64,000 bases of DNA. Origin: Synchiropus splendidus. Its lineage: Eukaryota; Chordata; Actinopteri; Syngnathiformes; Callionymidae. The stretch covers positions 7,407,001 to 7,471,000 of the forward strand of contig NC_071349.1 in NCBI RefSeq assembly GCF_027744825.2, given 5' to 3'. Below, piece by piece: positions 35,526 to 47,100 of the stretch; the first letter of the stretch is position 1; every line of letters starts with the position of its first letter. The notes under the pieces were generated by a model. It ran no database searches. It saw only the letters and a list, made by a program, of their open reading frames with translations, and was not told the DNA's origin. A program made the position numbers and the translations under genes.

Positions 35526-36389
35526 ATGAGGGACCGACTGTTCGAGCTGCAGACCATCACCTCCAAACTTGAAGAGGAGAATGACAGCCTGACCCTGGAG
35601 GCGGGGGAGAAGCTGGAGGAATATATGGTGGTGTTTGAGGGAGAGGACGAGATGAAGGCCGTCTACAAGGAGGCGCAGTCCATCAGGAAGGAGATCCTCC
35701 ATCTCCGTATGGACGTGAAGAGTCTTGGGAAGCAGAATGCCAGGTTCCTCACCTCCATGCGGAGGATCAGCAGCATCAAGCGAGATGCCAACGCCATCGG
35801 GCGCGACATCAAAGCCAGAGGAGAAGCCATCTACGCCCGCCTGGAGAAGCTGCGCAGCAGAGCGGTGGAGGACGATCAGGAGGCTTCAGCCGCACTCTCC
35901 CGCATGGTCAAGTCCCAGCACGTGTCTCTGATGAGCGCCTTCCAGAAGGAGATATCCGAGTATCACGCGGCCGAAATGTCGCAGATGGAGAACTGCAAGA
36001 GACGCATCCAGCGGCAGGCAGAGATCATGGGCCAGGTGGTGACCAGAGAGCAGATCGACGAGATGATGCAGAGCGGCAAGTGGAACGTCTTTTCCGACAA
36101 CCTGCTACTGGAGGGCCGAAGCGCCCGCTCCGCGCTCAGCGAGATCGAGAACCGCCACAAGGAGCTGCTGGACCTGGAGGGCCGCATCAGGGACATCCAC
36201 GAGCTCTTCTTCCAGATGGCCCTGCTGGTGGAGGAGCAGGGCTGCATGCTGGACAATATCGAGGCCCAGGTCTTGGGCACGCAGGACTACGTCCACAAGG
36301 CCTCTGAGCAGTTCAAGAAAGCTGTCGTGTACAAGCGGAACAACCCGTGTAGGAAGCTCTTCTGCTGTTGCTTCCCTTGCTGCAAGTGA
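35526..36389 (+). CDS. stx11: Syntaxin-11
   Basis: One coding exon encodes 287 residues, the same length as human STX11. Hallmarks are LGKQNARFLTSMRRISSIKR, IKARGEAIYARL, CKRRIQRQAEIMGQ and GKWNVFSDNLL. The Qa-SNARE helix is RSALSEIENRHKELLDLEGR with MALLVEEQGCMLDNIE, and its zero-layer Gln is intact. The end NPCRKLFCCCFPCCK has no membrane anchor but many cysteines for palmitoylation. The acceptor at 35520 shows that a 5' UTR exon precedes it. AATAAA lies at 36718-36723. Syntaxin-11 pairs with SNAP-23 and Munc18-2 and drives granule release in cytotoxic lymphocytes and platelets; loss in humans causes familial haemophagocytic lymphohistiocytosis type 4. The upstream gene at 31443 is its tandem paralogue. 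Confidence 0.95.
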   Translation: MRDRLFELQTITSKLEEENDSLTLEAGEKLEEYMVVFEGEDEMKAVYKEAQSIRKEILHLRMDVKSLGKQNARFLTSMRRISSIKRDANAIGRDIKARGEAIYARLEKLRSRAVEDDQEASAALSRMVKSQHVSLMSAFQKEISEYHAAEMSQMENCKRRIQRQAEIMGQVVTREQIDEMMQSGKWNVFSDNLLLEGRSARSALSEIENRHKELLDLEGRIRDIHELFFQMALLVEEQGCMLDNIEAQVLGTQDYVHKASEQFKKAVVYKRNNPCRKLFCCCFPCCK

Positions 36390-36723
36390 TGAGCTGATCT
36401 GGGAGTGAGGACTGGGAGGTCAGCTGGAGCAACATCACAGACCGGGAGGGGGGAAATCCTGGAGTGGATTTTTGTAATTTATTTATTCTATTGATGGAGA
36501 AGGGAATTGAATCCATGTTGTGTGGCTGTTAGAAGCTGCGGGAGATGTCTGGATTTGTTAGGACGACCAGGGATCGACGACGAAAGACAGTGCGCCACAC
36601 TCACCCCCACTTCCTGTGCTGATGAGAAGTCAGTTCACACCGGAACACTGAGGTGTGATTCATACCGGGAGGCGACTATAAATGTCATGCGTTGCTGTAC
36701 ACCGTGCTTGTCTTCAGAATAAA

Positions 36724-39225
36724 GTTTCTACACCTTCAAAGTGGAACTGTGTGTTGCTAAAGAGTTGGGTAATGGATTGTGGTGAGCCGGGTTTGTGTTG
36801 GCTAACCTTGTTGCTCAAGTCCTTCTGGCAGACACGAACCTGTCCGACCCCTGCATGTGCAGCAGGTGTTCTGTTCCACACAATGGCTGGTCTGAATGGA
36901 CTCCATGACGACTGTTTGCTGTGGGCCCTTCATGTTGCGCCGCTGAGTCGAGCTCAGGGAAACTCCCTGCAGTCATCAAAGCTGACGTCTCCAGGAACCA
37001 ACAAACTCTGATCATTAGTCGCCAATAATACGAACACAGCGACAACTGTTCAGCGCTTTATGGACGGTGACGGTCTGATGCGTCTCATGGGACTTGCATT
37101 CCGACAATTCAATTCAAAGATGAATTCATTTTCGGAGCGTTTCAAACGAGTGAAATTATTTTCTCACACACTCAGATGACCATTTCAACGTAGCGCCACG
37201 AAAATGATTGACACGATTAAGAAAAGAAAACCGAAACAATTCCTAAGACGTTTAAGAGCCTTTGCGCCATCTACTGGCGACAGTACGCTATGAACGCTGA
37301 TAACTAGAAACGCGTGATCACAGCGCAATGAGCAGGGACCACAACCTTTGTGCGAGTCTGGACTGTGGGAGGAAACCAGAGTGCCTGAAAAAAGCAGCTT
37401 TGAGTCAGAAACAGAGGCGGGCAGTGAAAAACCAGGAGCCTGTTTATTACAAAAGTCAAACATCAGGTGACAAACACTGGAGTGACAGAAACTCGGACAC
37501 GGAGTCTGGATGTTCAAAAGATAAAATAAAACAAGTCTGCTTGTGATGAGAAGAGCGCAGACGTGTGCCTGAGACATGAACCACAGTAAACGGCTGCTGG
37601 GAGAGCCCAGAACACATGCAGGTGCTGAGGAGAGCCGCAGCACTTCTCTTACAGTACACGCCATCAGTGTGCAAATCAAATACTCAAATACAAGTCCAAC
37701 AGGCAGACGTTCCATCTGAACGCAGCAGTACAAAAGTGTGAAGTAAAACAGAACCAGAACACGGCCGGTCCATAAACATGAAGGTGCACTCCACCCCTTG
37801 CTCATCTCTGTTCCGAGTGGCTTTATTTCCCGCAGGAATAACAACCGTGCTGAGACAGAGGATCCATGACAAACAAGGCTGGAGTTGGATGTTCCGTCTG
37901 CTGCCCATCATCCGGACTGTGTAAGATCAAAGTGGCTGAGTATGATTTTGAAACGGTCATCAACTCAAAGAGGTCAAAGAAGGCACCAGTGGGAGAGTCT
38001 GGGATGCTGGCGCTGTGAACACAGCCACGCCCCTCTTGTTCATGAGCCAAGGAGTCCAATACTGCACGGTTCCAAAGACGAACGGGCTCGGGCTTGTTGA
38101 TACATGGGCAGCAGCAACAGGTCAGAAAGACATTGGTGCCACACTTTGAAACACAATCTCAACACACTAAGGTCGCTTTAGTGATGGATGAGCGCCGATA
38201 ATCAACAAATGGAGCAGCGGTGAATGGCCATGAGGGGTCAGTAGAGTTCAGTAGAGTCCAGATTCAGCAACAAAACACTGGAGCGGTTCCCAGCAGTCCC
38301 AGGTGAAGGCGCTCATATCACAGAGAAACCAGACAGAACACTGTCAATCCAAAGGCATGACGTCAGACATGACAGAGTGGTCAAAGTGGAGGGGCCTCCG
38401 CTGGGAGACGCAGCAAACACCGAACTATCAGGTTGTGATGGCCCCTCCTCGAACCACTGAATCCACACACAAACTGACCCGCTCGAAGGAGAACTCGGCT
38501 CCAACAGAACCAACAGTCAAACGCTACACATCGCTTCTCTGTTTAAACGCCTGTCCTGCAGGGTTTGAGGCAGGACACGGAAAGCAGCGCCCCATAGTGG
38601 TCGCGAGTTGCTACATTTGGACCCAGGATGGAACTGCTGGTTCTGTGTGCGACTTAACAGTGACCACAGTCATGTTCATGCTACCGCTAGGACTGTCAAG
38701 ACCACAGTGAAGAAGGTCCAGACCCGGCAAGATTCGGTACAAACAAGTTTGAAGCAGCTACAGTTCTGGACACCAAAGGAGCAAGGTCAACCTGCTTGGA
38801 GTAAATGAAGTCGTGTCAACAAACAACCAACATCTCGACTCTCTCGAAGGAATTCCTCGAAGGTGTCTGTGATCAAGTCTGATCAAAAGGTTCAGCAAGT
38901 TACAAGAGACTGATTATTTTCAGCTGAAAATAGGTCAATTGAAGCTGGGGCTCCTTTTGTTTCAGGGGTTCCAGGTTTGGGTTCCAAATTTGCCGTGTCC
39001 TCCTGGGGTCTGCGTCGTCTTACCATTAACAAAGCAGCGGTAACCAAACTGTTCCAGAAAGGGTCGCAAGAGGGGCTGACGTGGAGGGAGTCAGAAGACT
39101 CAGGTGCTGACACCTGTGTGTGCCGTCTGGTTGAGACAGACGCTCCCACAGCTGCCCCTACTGGAGCAGTTTGGTTAGTCCCGCTTTAACGGTACCAGAC
39201 TCTAACTGGTATCACAACCCTCTAT
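36724..39225. other. Convergent spacer, possible extended fbxo30 3' UTR
   Basis: No supported gene is seen. Minus-strand AATAAA signals occur near 39226, 37821 and 37443-37448, so the fbxo30 3' UTR may end at the first or run much further. A 219-residue minus frame (37185-37844) has no family resemblance and is taken as chance. Confidence 0.4.
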
Positions 39226-39455
39226 TTTATTCAGTGGAATACTGAACCATAGTGACTCAGGGATGAATCCCTGTCACTGAAGATCAGAGGCCTAAACAGG
39301 TTCCTGTTGAGCGGGTTGTAAGGCAAGGCTGATGCACCGACATGAAAAAAGGTTGTGTGTGGTTGTGCGAACATGCGGAGGGTCAGAAAATCCTTCTCGA
39401 CCTGACTGAGTGGAGTTTGACGGCGAGCAGCAAGTGTAAAATCGAGGGTGACGCT

Positions 39456-41689
39456 TCAGGCGACAGGTTTCAGCACCGAGCGTAAACACCTGCCCTCCTT
39501 CGTCAGCTCGCGGGTGAAGCACATGCAGGGCAGTGGGATGGCTTCCTCTCGGCGAGCGATGGTGTTGAACTTGCACTTCTTGAGGTGGTCGGCCATGCTG
39601 GCGATGTTGGCGAACTTCCACTCGTTGACCGTCCCGAAGGCCGTGCTGAATCTCCACACCTGCGGAGGAGCAGAAAGCACGTTGGTACGCAGAAGTGATG
39701 AAAACTTTGGGAGCAAACCTTATCTGTCATCTGCCAGGTGGTGGAACCATCCGCGCGCCGCTTCTTCTCCCACAGCAGCACGACCATCCCACGCATCTGG
39801 AGCAGGCTGGCACACACGTCCCTCATGGTGCGGGACACTCGGGACAACTGACACAAGCTGAAGCTGTCCAGGAAGCTAGCCACGTGCTGCAGCACCTCAA
39901 ATGGTAGGTTGCTGAACTGGTCAGCCTGAGCTGCGATGTGATGCTTGTTTCTAACATGGCCGTCTCCAGTTTTCAGCGGGAGACCAGGCTGGACGCCGAA
40001 TGAACCAAGATGGCGGTCATGAATGATCCGGAAGCCCTGGACAGACGGACAGAAGCGTCTCTGCGAGTATGTGCAGCCGTAGTAAGCCAGGGGGCAGCGT
40101 TGCTCCATCCAGCCGTTGAGACCGGCGTGAATGTCTCCGTGCACATTCTTGAAATGTGACGAGAACTCGTCTCGCCGGAACAGCTGCCCGCACACAAAAG
40201 TGAACATGGAGCGTTGCTTGGTTTGGTAGCGTGCCACACACTCCAGCACCAGGTCCAGCCTGAGGGTGTGGAAGGGGCTGGGGTTGGAGAGCTGGGGGCT
40301 GGCGTGGTCACAGGCAGAGGCGGAGGCAATGTCCCCCACCATGGTGTTGGTGGCCAGAATGGCAGAGGGGAATGAGAACGTCTGCGTACCGAAATCTATA
40401 TGATAGCCATCTACAAACCTGCTGTCCGAGATGCCACGCCCCCCCGGGGAGTCGCCAAGGCAGAAGAGCAAGGCTGCTGTAATGAGGTCGATACCATGAA
40501 GGCCCATGGGGTCGTCAGGCACCTCCAGGTCAGATGTGTCCACCGCTTTGTCCTCCATCTTGGCCCGGAAAAGGTACGGGTCAGACAGTAGAGCCCGGCG
40601 CCCGTTAAATGTAAACATACTGATCCCTCGCAGCACCTCCACGCTCTGCAGCTTGCGCTCCAAACACCGATATCGCAGTTCGCTGGGCAAATGTTGTAAG
40701 AAGCTGTTCCTCACATGATCCGAGAGCAGCAAGGGCACCGGTGCTGCTTGTGGAACCACAGGCGGCGCCAACACCTCGACAGGCATGTAGTCCGGCAGCA
40801 TCTCTGGCCAAACTGGGTTGCTGTCGTCCACCTGCTCATCGATGAGGTCTTCCTCTTTGAAAAACAGCTCCACCAACTCATTCTCCTCCACCCAGTCGAC
40901 GCACTCGTCACCTTCCGGTCCAACCGCGCAGTCGACGCCTCCCACCGCGCCTAGCTCGCACTCCGAGTCCGAGTCACTGCCCTGCATGTCCACATTCTTT
41001 TCTGCCGCTAAATCAGAGTGTCCGTTTTCCCCGCTGTGCAGGGCTCCATTCTTCTCAGACTTGTCTCTATTCATGCTCCCCACAATCACATCGATGTCCT
41101 TAGAGTTAGTGAGGATGTCTAAAGCTGCTGCCAGACTCCTGCTGGTCTCCACCGAAGCTCTGTACAGTTCATTATAAGGCTCATCTTCCATCTCCATGGA
41201 TCCGTTACCCAACACCACCTCTCCTCCTCCGGAGGCCATTTTCTCATCCGCTTCCTTATCTCCATTTTTGGACACGTTTGTAGTGACTTTCAAAGACTCC
41301 AGCAACATCCTCTGGTCCTGCAGGGCCAAAGCCATGTCCAGCTGCTCCACCTCAAAGTCTTTGCTCAGGTTCTCGTACGACTTACGATCAGCATAGCTAA
41401 CCGGCCAGCGGTTCCACTCCATTGTGCAACAAACTATACTAGCGGGGCAGGACTCCAGGTGCTGAGCCATCTTGACCCGGGCAATGGTGAAGGGACAGCC
41501 GAAGCCGCGGTTAAGACATGGCAGCCGCTCGTAGGGACACAACAGCCGATGCTCCTCTAACTTGCAGGAATGAAAAACTGCACCGCAGACAAGGGGACAG
41601 CCAATGAGGTCGCAGGAAACATCAGCCTCTGGCCTCACCATGCATCTTCTATTGATGCATTTAAGGCAGTGAGGGTGCAGGACCTCCAT
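39456..41689 (-). CDS. fbxo30: F-box only protein 30 (SCF ubiquitin ligase receptor)
   Basis: Two coding exons, 41689-39719 and 39659-39456, are joined across a 59-bp intron in phase 0. They give 724 residues (human about 745). The N-terminus MEVLHPHCLKCINRRC leads into TRAF-type Cys/His zinc-finger sequence (about residues 15-105, with CDLIGCPLVCGAVFHSCK and GCPFTIARVKMAQHLESCP). The middle is low-complexity and acidic. A second conserved block contains LLFCLGDSPGGRGISDSRF, QRSMFTFVCGQLFRRDEF and WMEQRCPLAYYGCTYSQRR. The F-box LPFEVLQHVASFLDSFSLCQL (about 592-635) recruits SKP1. The C-terminus EWKFANIASMADHLKKC and LPCMCFTRELTKEGRCLRSV is family-typical. FBXO30 targets the BMP antagonist-of-signalling pathway (known as MUSA1 in muscle atrophy) and Eg5. 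It lies next to shprh, as in human. Confidence 0.95.
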
Positions 41690-42744
41690 CTTATCTCCGC
41701 AGGCAAGATAAAGGGGTCAGTGATCCACCCTGGAAGGAAAGAAAAAACAGGCCTTGTATTAGCTACAAAAACCATGTAACCAATAAAAGGTAGTATGTAA
41801 ATTCACAGTTACATTACAGATATCAAAGCCACACACTCATGAAAATTACAGTTCACTTTCAGATTTTTCTAATGGGGCACTTCCATGAGTGATAATGGTG
41901 GGCAGTTACAACACCAGAGGGGGAGGGGCACCAATAAACAAAGCCTGGTGAAGCAAGTGTTTATTCGAACTCCTCTACCAAGAACAGTGTTTCACCAGAA
42001 TGCAGTCATGAGACGTTCATCTAGAGTGACAAACTCATTTGGGGGGAAGCGGCTTCGTAATTCTCACTACAGCGTGGAGAAGCCCAAAACAGCTGGTGTC
42101 AGGGGAGTTGTTCGCCGAGCAGATTGAAACATACAACTAAACATGGCAGAACTAAACCCATCACCAGTTTGAGCCACAGTGTCGGGGCAGCGTCAACTCA
42201 TCCTCCTCAGTGTTTCAGCCTGGCAGAGCTCAGCCACACCACTCTAATCTCATCCCATCTCCATGCTAAATCTGCTCACTTGCCCTTCCCATGAGGTGAA
42301 AACCCTAACATTGTATACCATGCATAAACAGAACTGGAAGGAAAATGCAACCTGAATTTAACCTGAAACTACAGCTGAAAAAAAAATAGTTACACAATCT
42401 TTATAAACCAAAGTGAATGACAAAATATAATCGGAACTCTTATCTAACAGGTTTAAACCATTGCGTTTGTAATGAAAGATCTAAACGCTAAAAGTAGTAA
42501 CAACTGCGCAACACAAACACACGAGTGCCGCAGCACATGGTTACTCCGTGTTTACTCAACACAAACGCAGTTGAGTTAGATTTCACAACACTCGTCTTCA
42601 GTTACGTGGTCACGCCGGTTCTGTGGAACCTCAAGGAAAAGGCTCTTGACCTTTTCGGAGAGGACGCTTTTTAGATGGGGGGACAAGTCTGAAGAAGCCT
42701 GAGGGCACACAAGCTAAACAACCACAAGTCGGCCATGTGTGGAC

Positions 42745-42771
42745 ACGCACGCACACACACACACACACACC
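42745..42771. repeat. (CA)n microsatellite
   Basis: ACGCACGC is followed by about ten CA units in the 5' UTR intron of fbxo30. Length polymorphism is likely. Confidence 0.85.
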
Positions 42772-43031
42772 AGGAGGCAGTTAAAGCTCCACACCGAGTC
42801 CTCGCCTGGATAAACAGAGGAGAGTTGTGTCCAGCTGCAGTTAGCCAACAATGCTCGGCACACACTCAACAACGGCTTCACACTACCTTGCAACTAAACA
42901 CACCACACGCTGTCGTTCTTCACATGTACATTGCAACACACAACAGCGCGAATTTAAAACATAAGAACATAAAAAAACGAGGCAAGCAACTATGCTAACT
43001 CCACTAGCATCCCCCTTAGCTGCTGGCTTAC

Positions 43032-43330
43032 CCGACTAGAGCACCGTATTTTCCTCGACTTCCGGAAATCAGACCAGCGCTACCGTCATGAGAGAGGTGA
43101 GTTGTGTGAACACGCACGCACACAATCCAGTGTTGGGATCCAAAAGGTCCTCGGGCGAGGGCAGTATGAAGCCGGCTCCTCGGTTCACCAGAGTCGCTCT
43201 GAGTTTGTGTTGATCTGCACACAGCCGCCGCACGCACGTTGCTGACGTCATGACGTACATGAGCGCTCGCAGTGGGCTGCTCGAGTTTAAATAGCCGACT
43301 GGGAAATACCCGCCGACATCTGTACGTCAG
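43032..43330 (-). promoter_or_regulatory. fbxo30: fbxo30 5' UTR exon and promoter with CRE palindrome
   Basis: On the minus strand a donor (GTCGG then GTAAGC) ends a non-coding exon at 43032; the coding exon starts about 1.3 kb downstream. The exon and its upstream DNA are CpG-rich. A perfect cAMP-response palindrome TGACGTCA lies at 43243-43250, next to a second half-site TGACGT. The start point and the function of the CRE are inferred. Confidence 0.5.
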
Positions 43331-44058
43331 TCACGCTCACGCGGAAGCCTCCTTGTATGGGTACACAAAAACGAGCAATAATAAATCTACACATCATTTA
43401 AAGGCTTGGAGAGAATCTTGACGAAAGCGTCCTTTCATAAGAAACTTCGTTATCAATGACTGAAACACGATCAGGACGCATTTTTTTTGTAAACAGAATC
43501 ACTCCAAAATCTCAATACAACTTTCAAAACCTTTCAAACTTGGAAGTGATTTGATTTTGTTGCTGTTCCGGCCTTGTCTGTATTTATAAATGTTCGAAAG
43601 ATGTCCACATTGATTTCCATTGTCCCGATGCGTGCACAGTCACGTGACCAGATACGTTCACAACAGCCAGAAACTAGTAATTTTGTTCAACACAGCATGC
43701 GATCTTGTCACTGTAAATAACTACGGTGACAAAACGTGGATTTGCCAACGGTTCTCATTCGCTTTCTCACGTCACACGCTACTGCCACCTGCTGTCGGAC
43801 CGAGCGCACTGCACTCACATATGCACATATTTTTAAAACGCGTTCTGTAGATAAAAAAAACAGTGTGGTTGCAGGCATTGTCTTCCATAGTCATTATAGT
43901 TTAACTAATGAGGTCAATTAAAAACAACTAGTATGTTCAGATCTTTAGAGGTGAAATGATCCTCCAGAATTATTTAATTTCAGAATTCAAAATCGTCAAA
44001 GACAACATAAACACTATGGACAATCATTTAAGGAAAATATGTTCAAAGAAAAGTATTC

Positions 44059-44064
44059 TTTATT
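44059..44064 (-). other. Poly(A) signal of the ZP-domain gene
   Basis: TTTATT on the plus strand reads AATAAA on the minus strand, 37 bases beyond the ZP gene stop codon at 44101. This gives a very short 3' UTR. Confidence 0.7.
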
Positions 44065-44100
44065 CAGCATAGCTCCTGGTTTGTCTGTCATTGAAGTGTC

Positions 44101-47100
44101 TCATGAAGCCACCTCAGAGAGGTGGTGGATGTTGGACAGAGTCAGCTGGGCCTCGCGTGCCGGGTAGAAACGCCGGGAGCGAACCCACAACCTCCCAAAC
44201 ACCGCCGTGATCAGCAGCAGGATGACCAGCAGGCCGGCCAGGACAAAGGTCTCCACAGCGGGGAGCTGGCCAGCATCTACAACAGAAGGTTATGTTTACA
44301 TAGTGCCGTAAAATAAATGTCAGAGCCGAGTCAATAGTGGATGTGACCACGTACTGGGGTTAGCTTTGTCACTGAGCAGCCGGCGTATCGGTCCGTAGGA
44401 GACGGTGTGGGACAGAGGGACGTCTCTCCGTGTCCGGATCAGACCCTCTTCACTGGAACAGTTCTGCCCAGCACAAGACAACACTGCAGATGTGTCTGAA
44501 ACTGCTCTACTGCCAAGATCGCTTCTATATTTAGCTTCCCATGTACAGACGGGCTGCTTGTCTGAACTGGTCGGGGAGGATATTTTGGGGCGAGGGCTTC
44601 AGGAACTTGCTGACTCACCGGCTGGCACTGTCCCGGAGCGTTGTGGCAAATCTGAACATTGCAGTGAAGGAAGACGTTGGTGTACGAGCTGCCCACGAAC
44701 TTGAACATTTGGATCCTGAACATGGCCTCGGGACCCTGGCCGTTCCTCAGGACGCTCAGAGTCTGCTGGTTCCTCACCACAGGGCAGCTGCAGGGGCACA
44801 CAAAGCTGCTGCGTGAGGTCAAAGATTCGACACACGCAAGTGCAAAACAGGAGGGAGATGACTCTTTTTGCTTCCTTTGTGAACCTGGTGATGTGTGTCC
44901 AGGTCACTTGACCGGACGCAGAGAGTTGGTGCCTCGCCAGCTCTTTAAGCACCCTTGCCTCAGATTTAAAAATCAACCAGGACTGTGAGTTCAGATGCCT
45001 GTGTCTTTTGAAATAGTCCAACTGCATCATGTGCAGCGGAAACATGAGTCCACTCTGGTGTGATGTGTGCCACTGTGTCGACCACAAACATCCTGTAGTG
45101 TTTGTTTTCCCTCGAGGGAGACGGTCTCCTTTTCAAGCTTTATGCTGCTCCACCTTCTCAGGAAAGCAGGTGAGGTCAGCCTGCGAGTCCAACCTCCTGC
45201 CTAGTGTCATTGTTACGACCAGCAATAACTCTGCGAGCATGGAATGTTGTGAAGAAGAATTCAGCAGTGTGTGTGTGGTGCTGCGAAGGGACAGAATCTG
45301 CTGAGTCAGGCAGCCGCTGAGCTTCATTGGCCCACGAAAGTGAGCGTCACACCTGTCTCTGATGAAGGTGTACTGGACGTTGCTGTAGGGGTCACTGGAG
45401 GGCGTGGCCCAGCATCTCTCCACACGCAGCAGGAGGTGAGCAGGGATCTGTGACACACACACAGCACCATGGATCAGAGCAGGTAAACAACAGCTGTGGC
45501 CAACCTCTGCAACAGGCTCTCACATGACTGCCCAGTCACGGGGTCAGGTGTTGGATTCCCGGGATTGCCGGCAACATCCCAGCACACAACATGTTGCTGA
45601 ACAGCGTGCTTGAGCCAAAAATAGCTGTCAACAGCAGGAAACAGTGCCGCTTTACTTAGCATTTCATCAGATTGTGAAAATCTATTTCACAATGAAGTGT
45701 TTGCACACGCTGTAAATCAGAAGAAGCATGTGGTTCTACTGAGTCCTGAGCACAGCAGAGCAAACCTGCACCTGCAGCCACGCTTTTCTCCCGCCCAGAT
45801 TTAGATTACCATGAAAACTTTGACGAAGATGTTGTCATCCAGGCTGAGGGAGGGCACGGTCGTCCACCTGTCCTGGAAGGCCTCGTCTTTGAACAGCAGC
45901 ATGGCCACTGAGAAGTTCCCGTCCTCCGTGTTCAGAGTGATGGTTCTGTGGGACAACCACAGGGAATACTGTGTTACCACTAAGCCGCTGGGACGGGCCT
46001 CACGGACTAGGTACCTGACGTCCACCCGGATCATGTTCTCCCCGCTGGGCGGCTGCACCATGTAGCTGACGGGGTAACGGCACACGAAGGTGATGTTGAT
46101 GTAGTTCCTGGTGATGACGTCCGTCTGGTTGTTGTGGATGGTGTTGATGAACATGATGTGGCTGTCGTCCGAGGCCTGGCCAGGAGAAACCACATGCAGA
46201 TATCTGAGACCTGTTTGACCACTACCTCTGTCGCATGTGACTGGCAGTTCTGTCTTAGTGATGGGTAAATGAGGCATCATGAAGCGTTTCCACACAGTGA
46301 CACACTGTGCTGATACTGTGTCACTGAATACTGACACCTGCTGGAGACTAAAAATCCCTGCAGGCCACCAACTTGACAGACTGAATTGACACTGATTTGA
46401 TGACTTACTGTATATAATAATATCAAGTATTATATTAGTATTATTCCACATCTTTAAATAATGTGAAAATGTACCATAATGTGAAAAACGTGAAAATTAT
46501 GTGAATGAGGATGTGTGTGGACTTTTTTTTTTTAAAGTTCATCATCTAAATTATACCTTGAAATTAATTTGAATTAGAACAGAATAAGACAAGTAGAAAA
46601 TCTGAGACAAACTGGGTAGAGATTGAAATAAATACATTATTGTTTACATTATGGTGCCAGATGGCGTTTCCCCTGGAGCTGCTTCATAATCCACAAAGAT
46701 GTTCACAAGGAACCATGCGATTAGATTGTTTCGGCGGTTGCATCCTGTTGACAGTTGCGCTTCCTTATAAAGTTCGGTGCATTTTTGCAGAGTCGACACA
46801 GTCGCGTGATTGTCTTAAAGCGGTACATGCACAGACGCCGGAATTGCTCTGTGAGCTCGTTGCGCGCATCGGAGTTGCGTGACCCAACACTGGTGTCCAT
46901 TCCAGATGGACAACAAATCCACGCTGCATCTGCAGCACATTCCCTGGGTGGGAGTTTACAACATGGTCTCCTTCAGGTTTTACAACAAGGAATCCTTCAG
47001 ATTCCTGGACCCCGAACAAAATCTAGTTCTTGAACAACACGAAACACTGTACCTGTTGATGCTGACAGCAGATATAAGTTACTCAGTCCCCATCACCACC

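Noticed and set aside
37185..37844. 219-residue minus-strand open frame
   Set aside because: Cysteine- and leucine-rich chance frame with no family likeness, no splice support and no neighbouring exons.
46230..46340. TAGTGATGGGTAAATG followed by a CACTGAATACTGACACCTG tract, possible end of another DNA element
   Set aside because: It looks repeat-like, but no inverted partner end or target duplication was found nearby.
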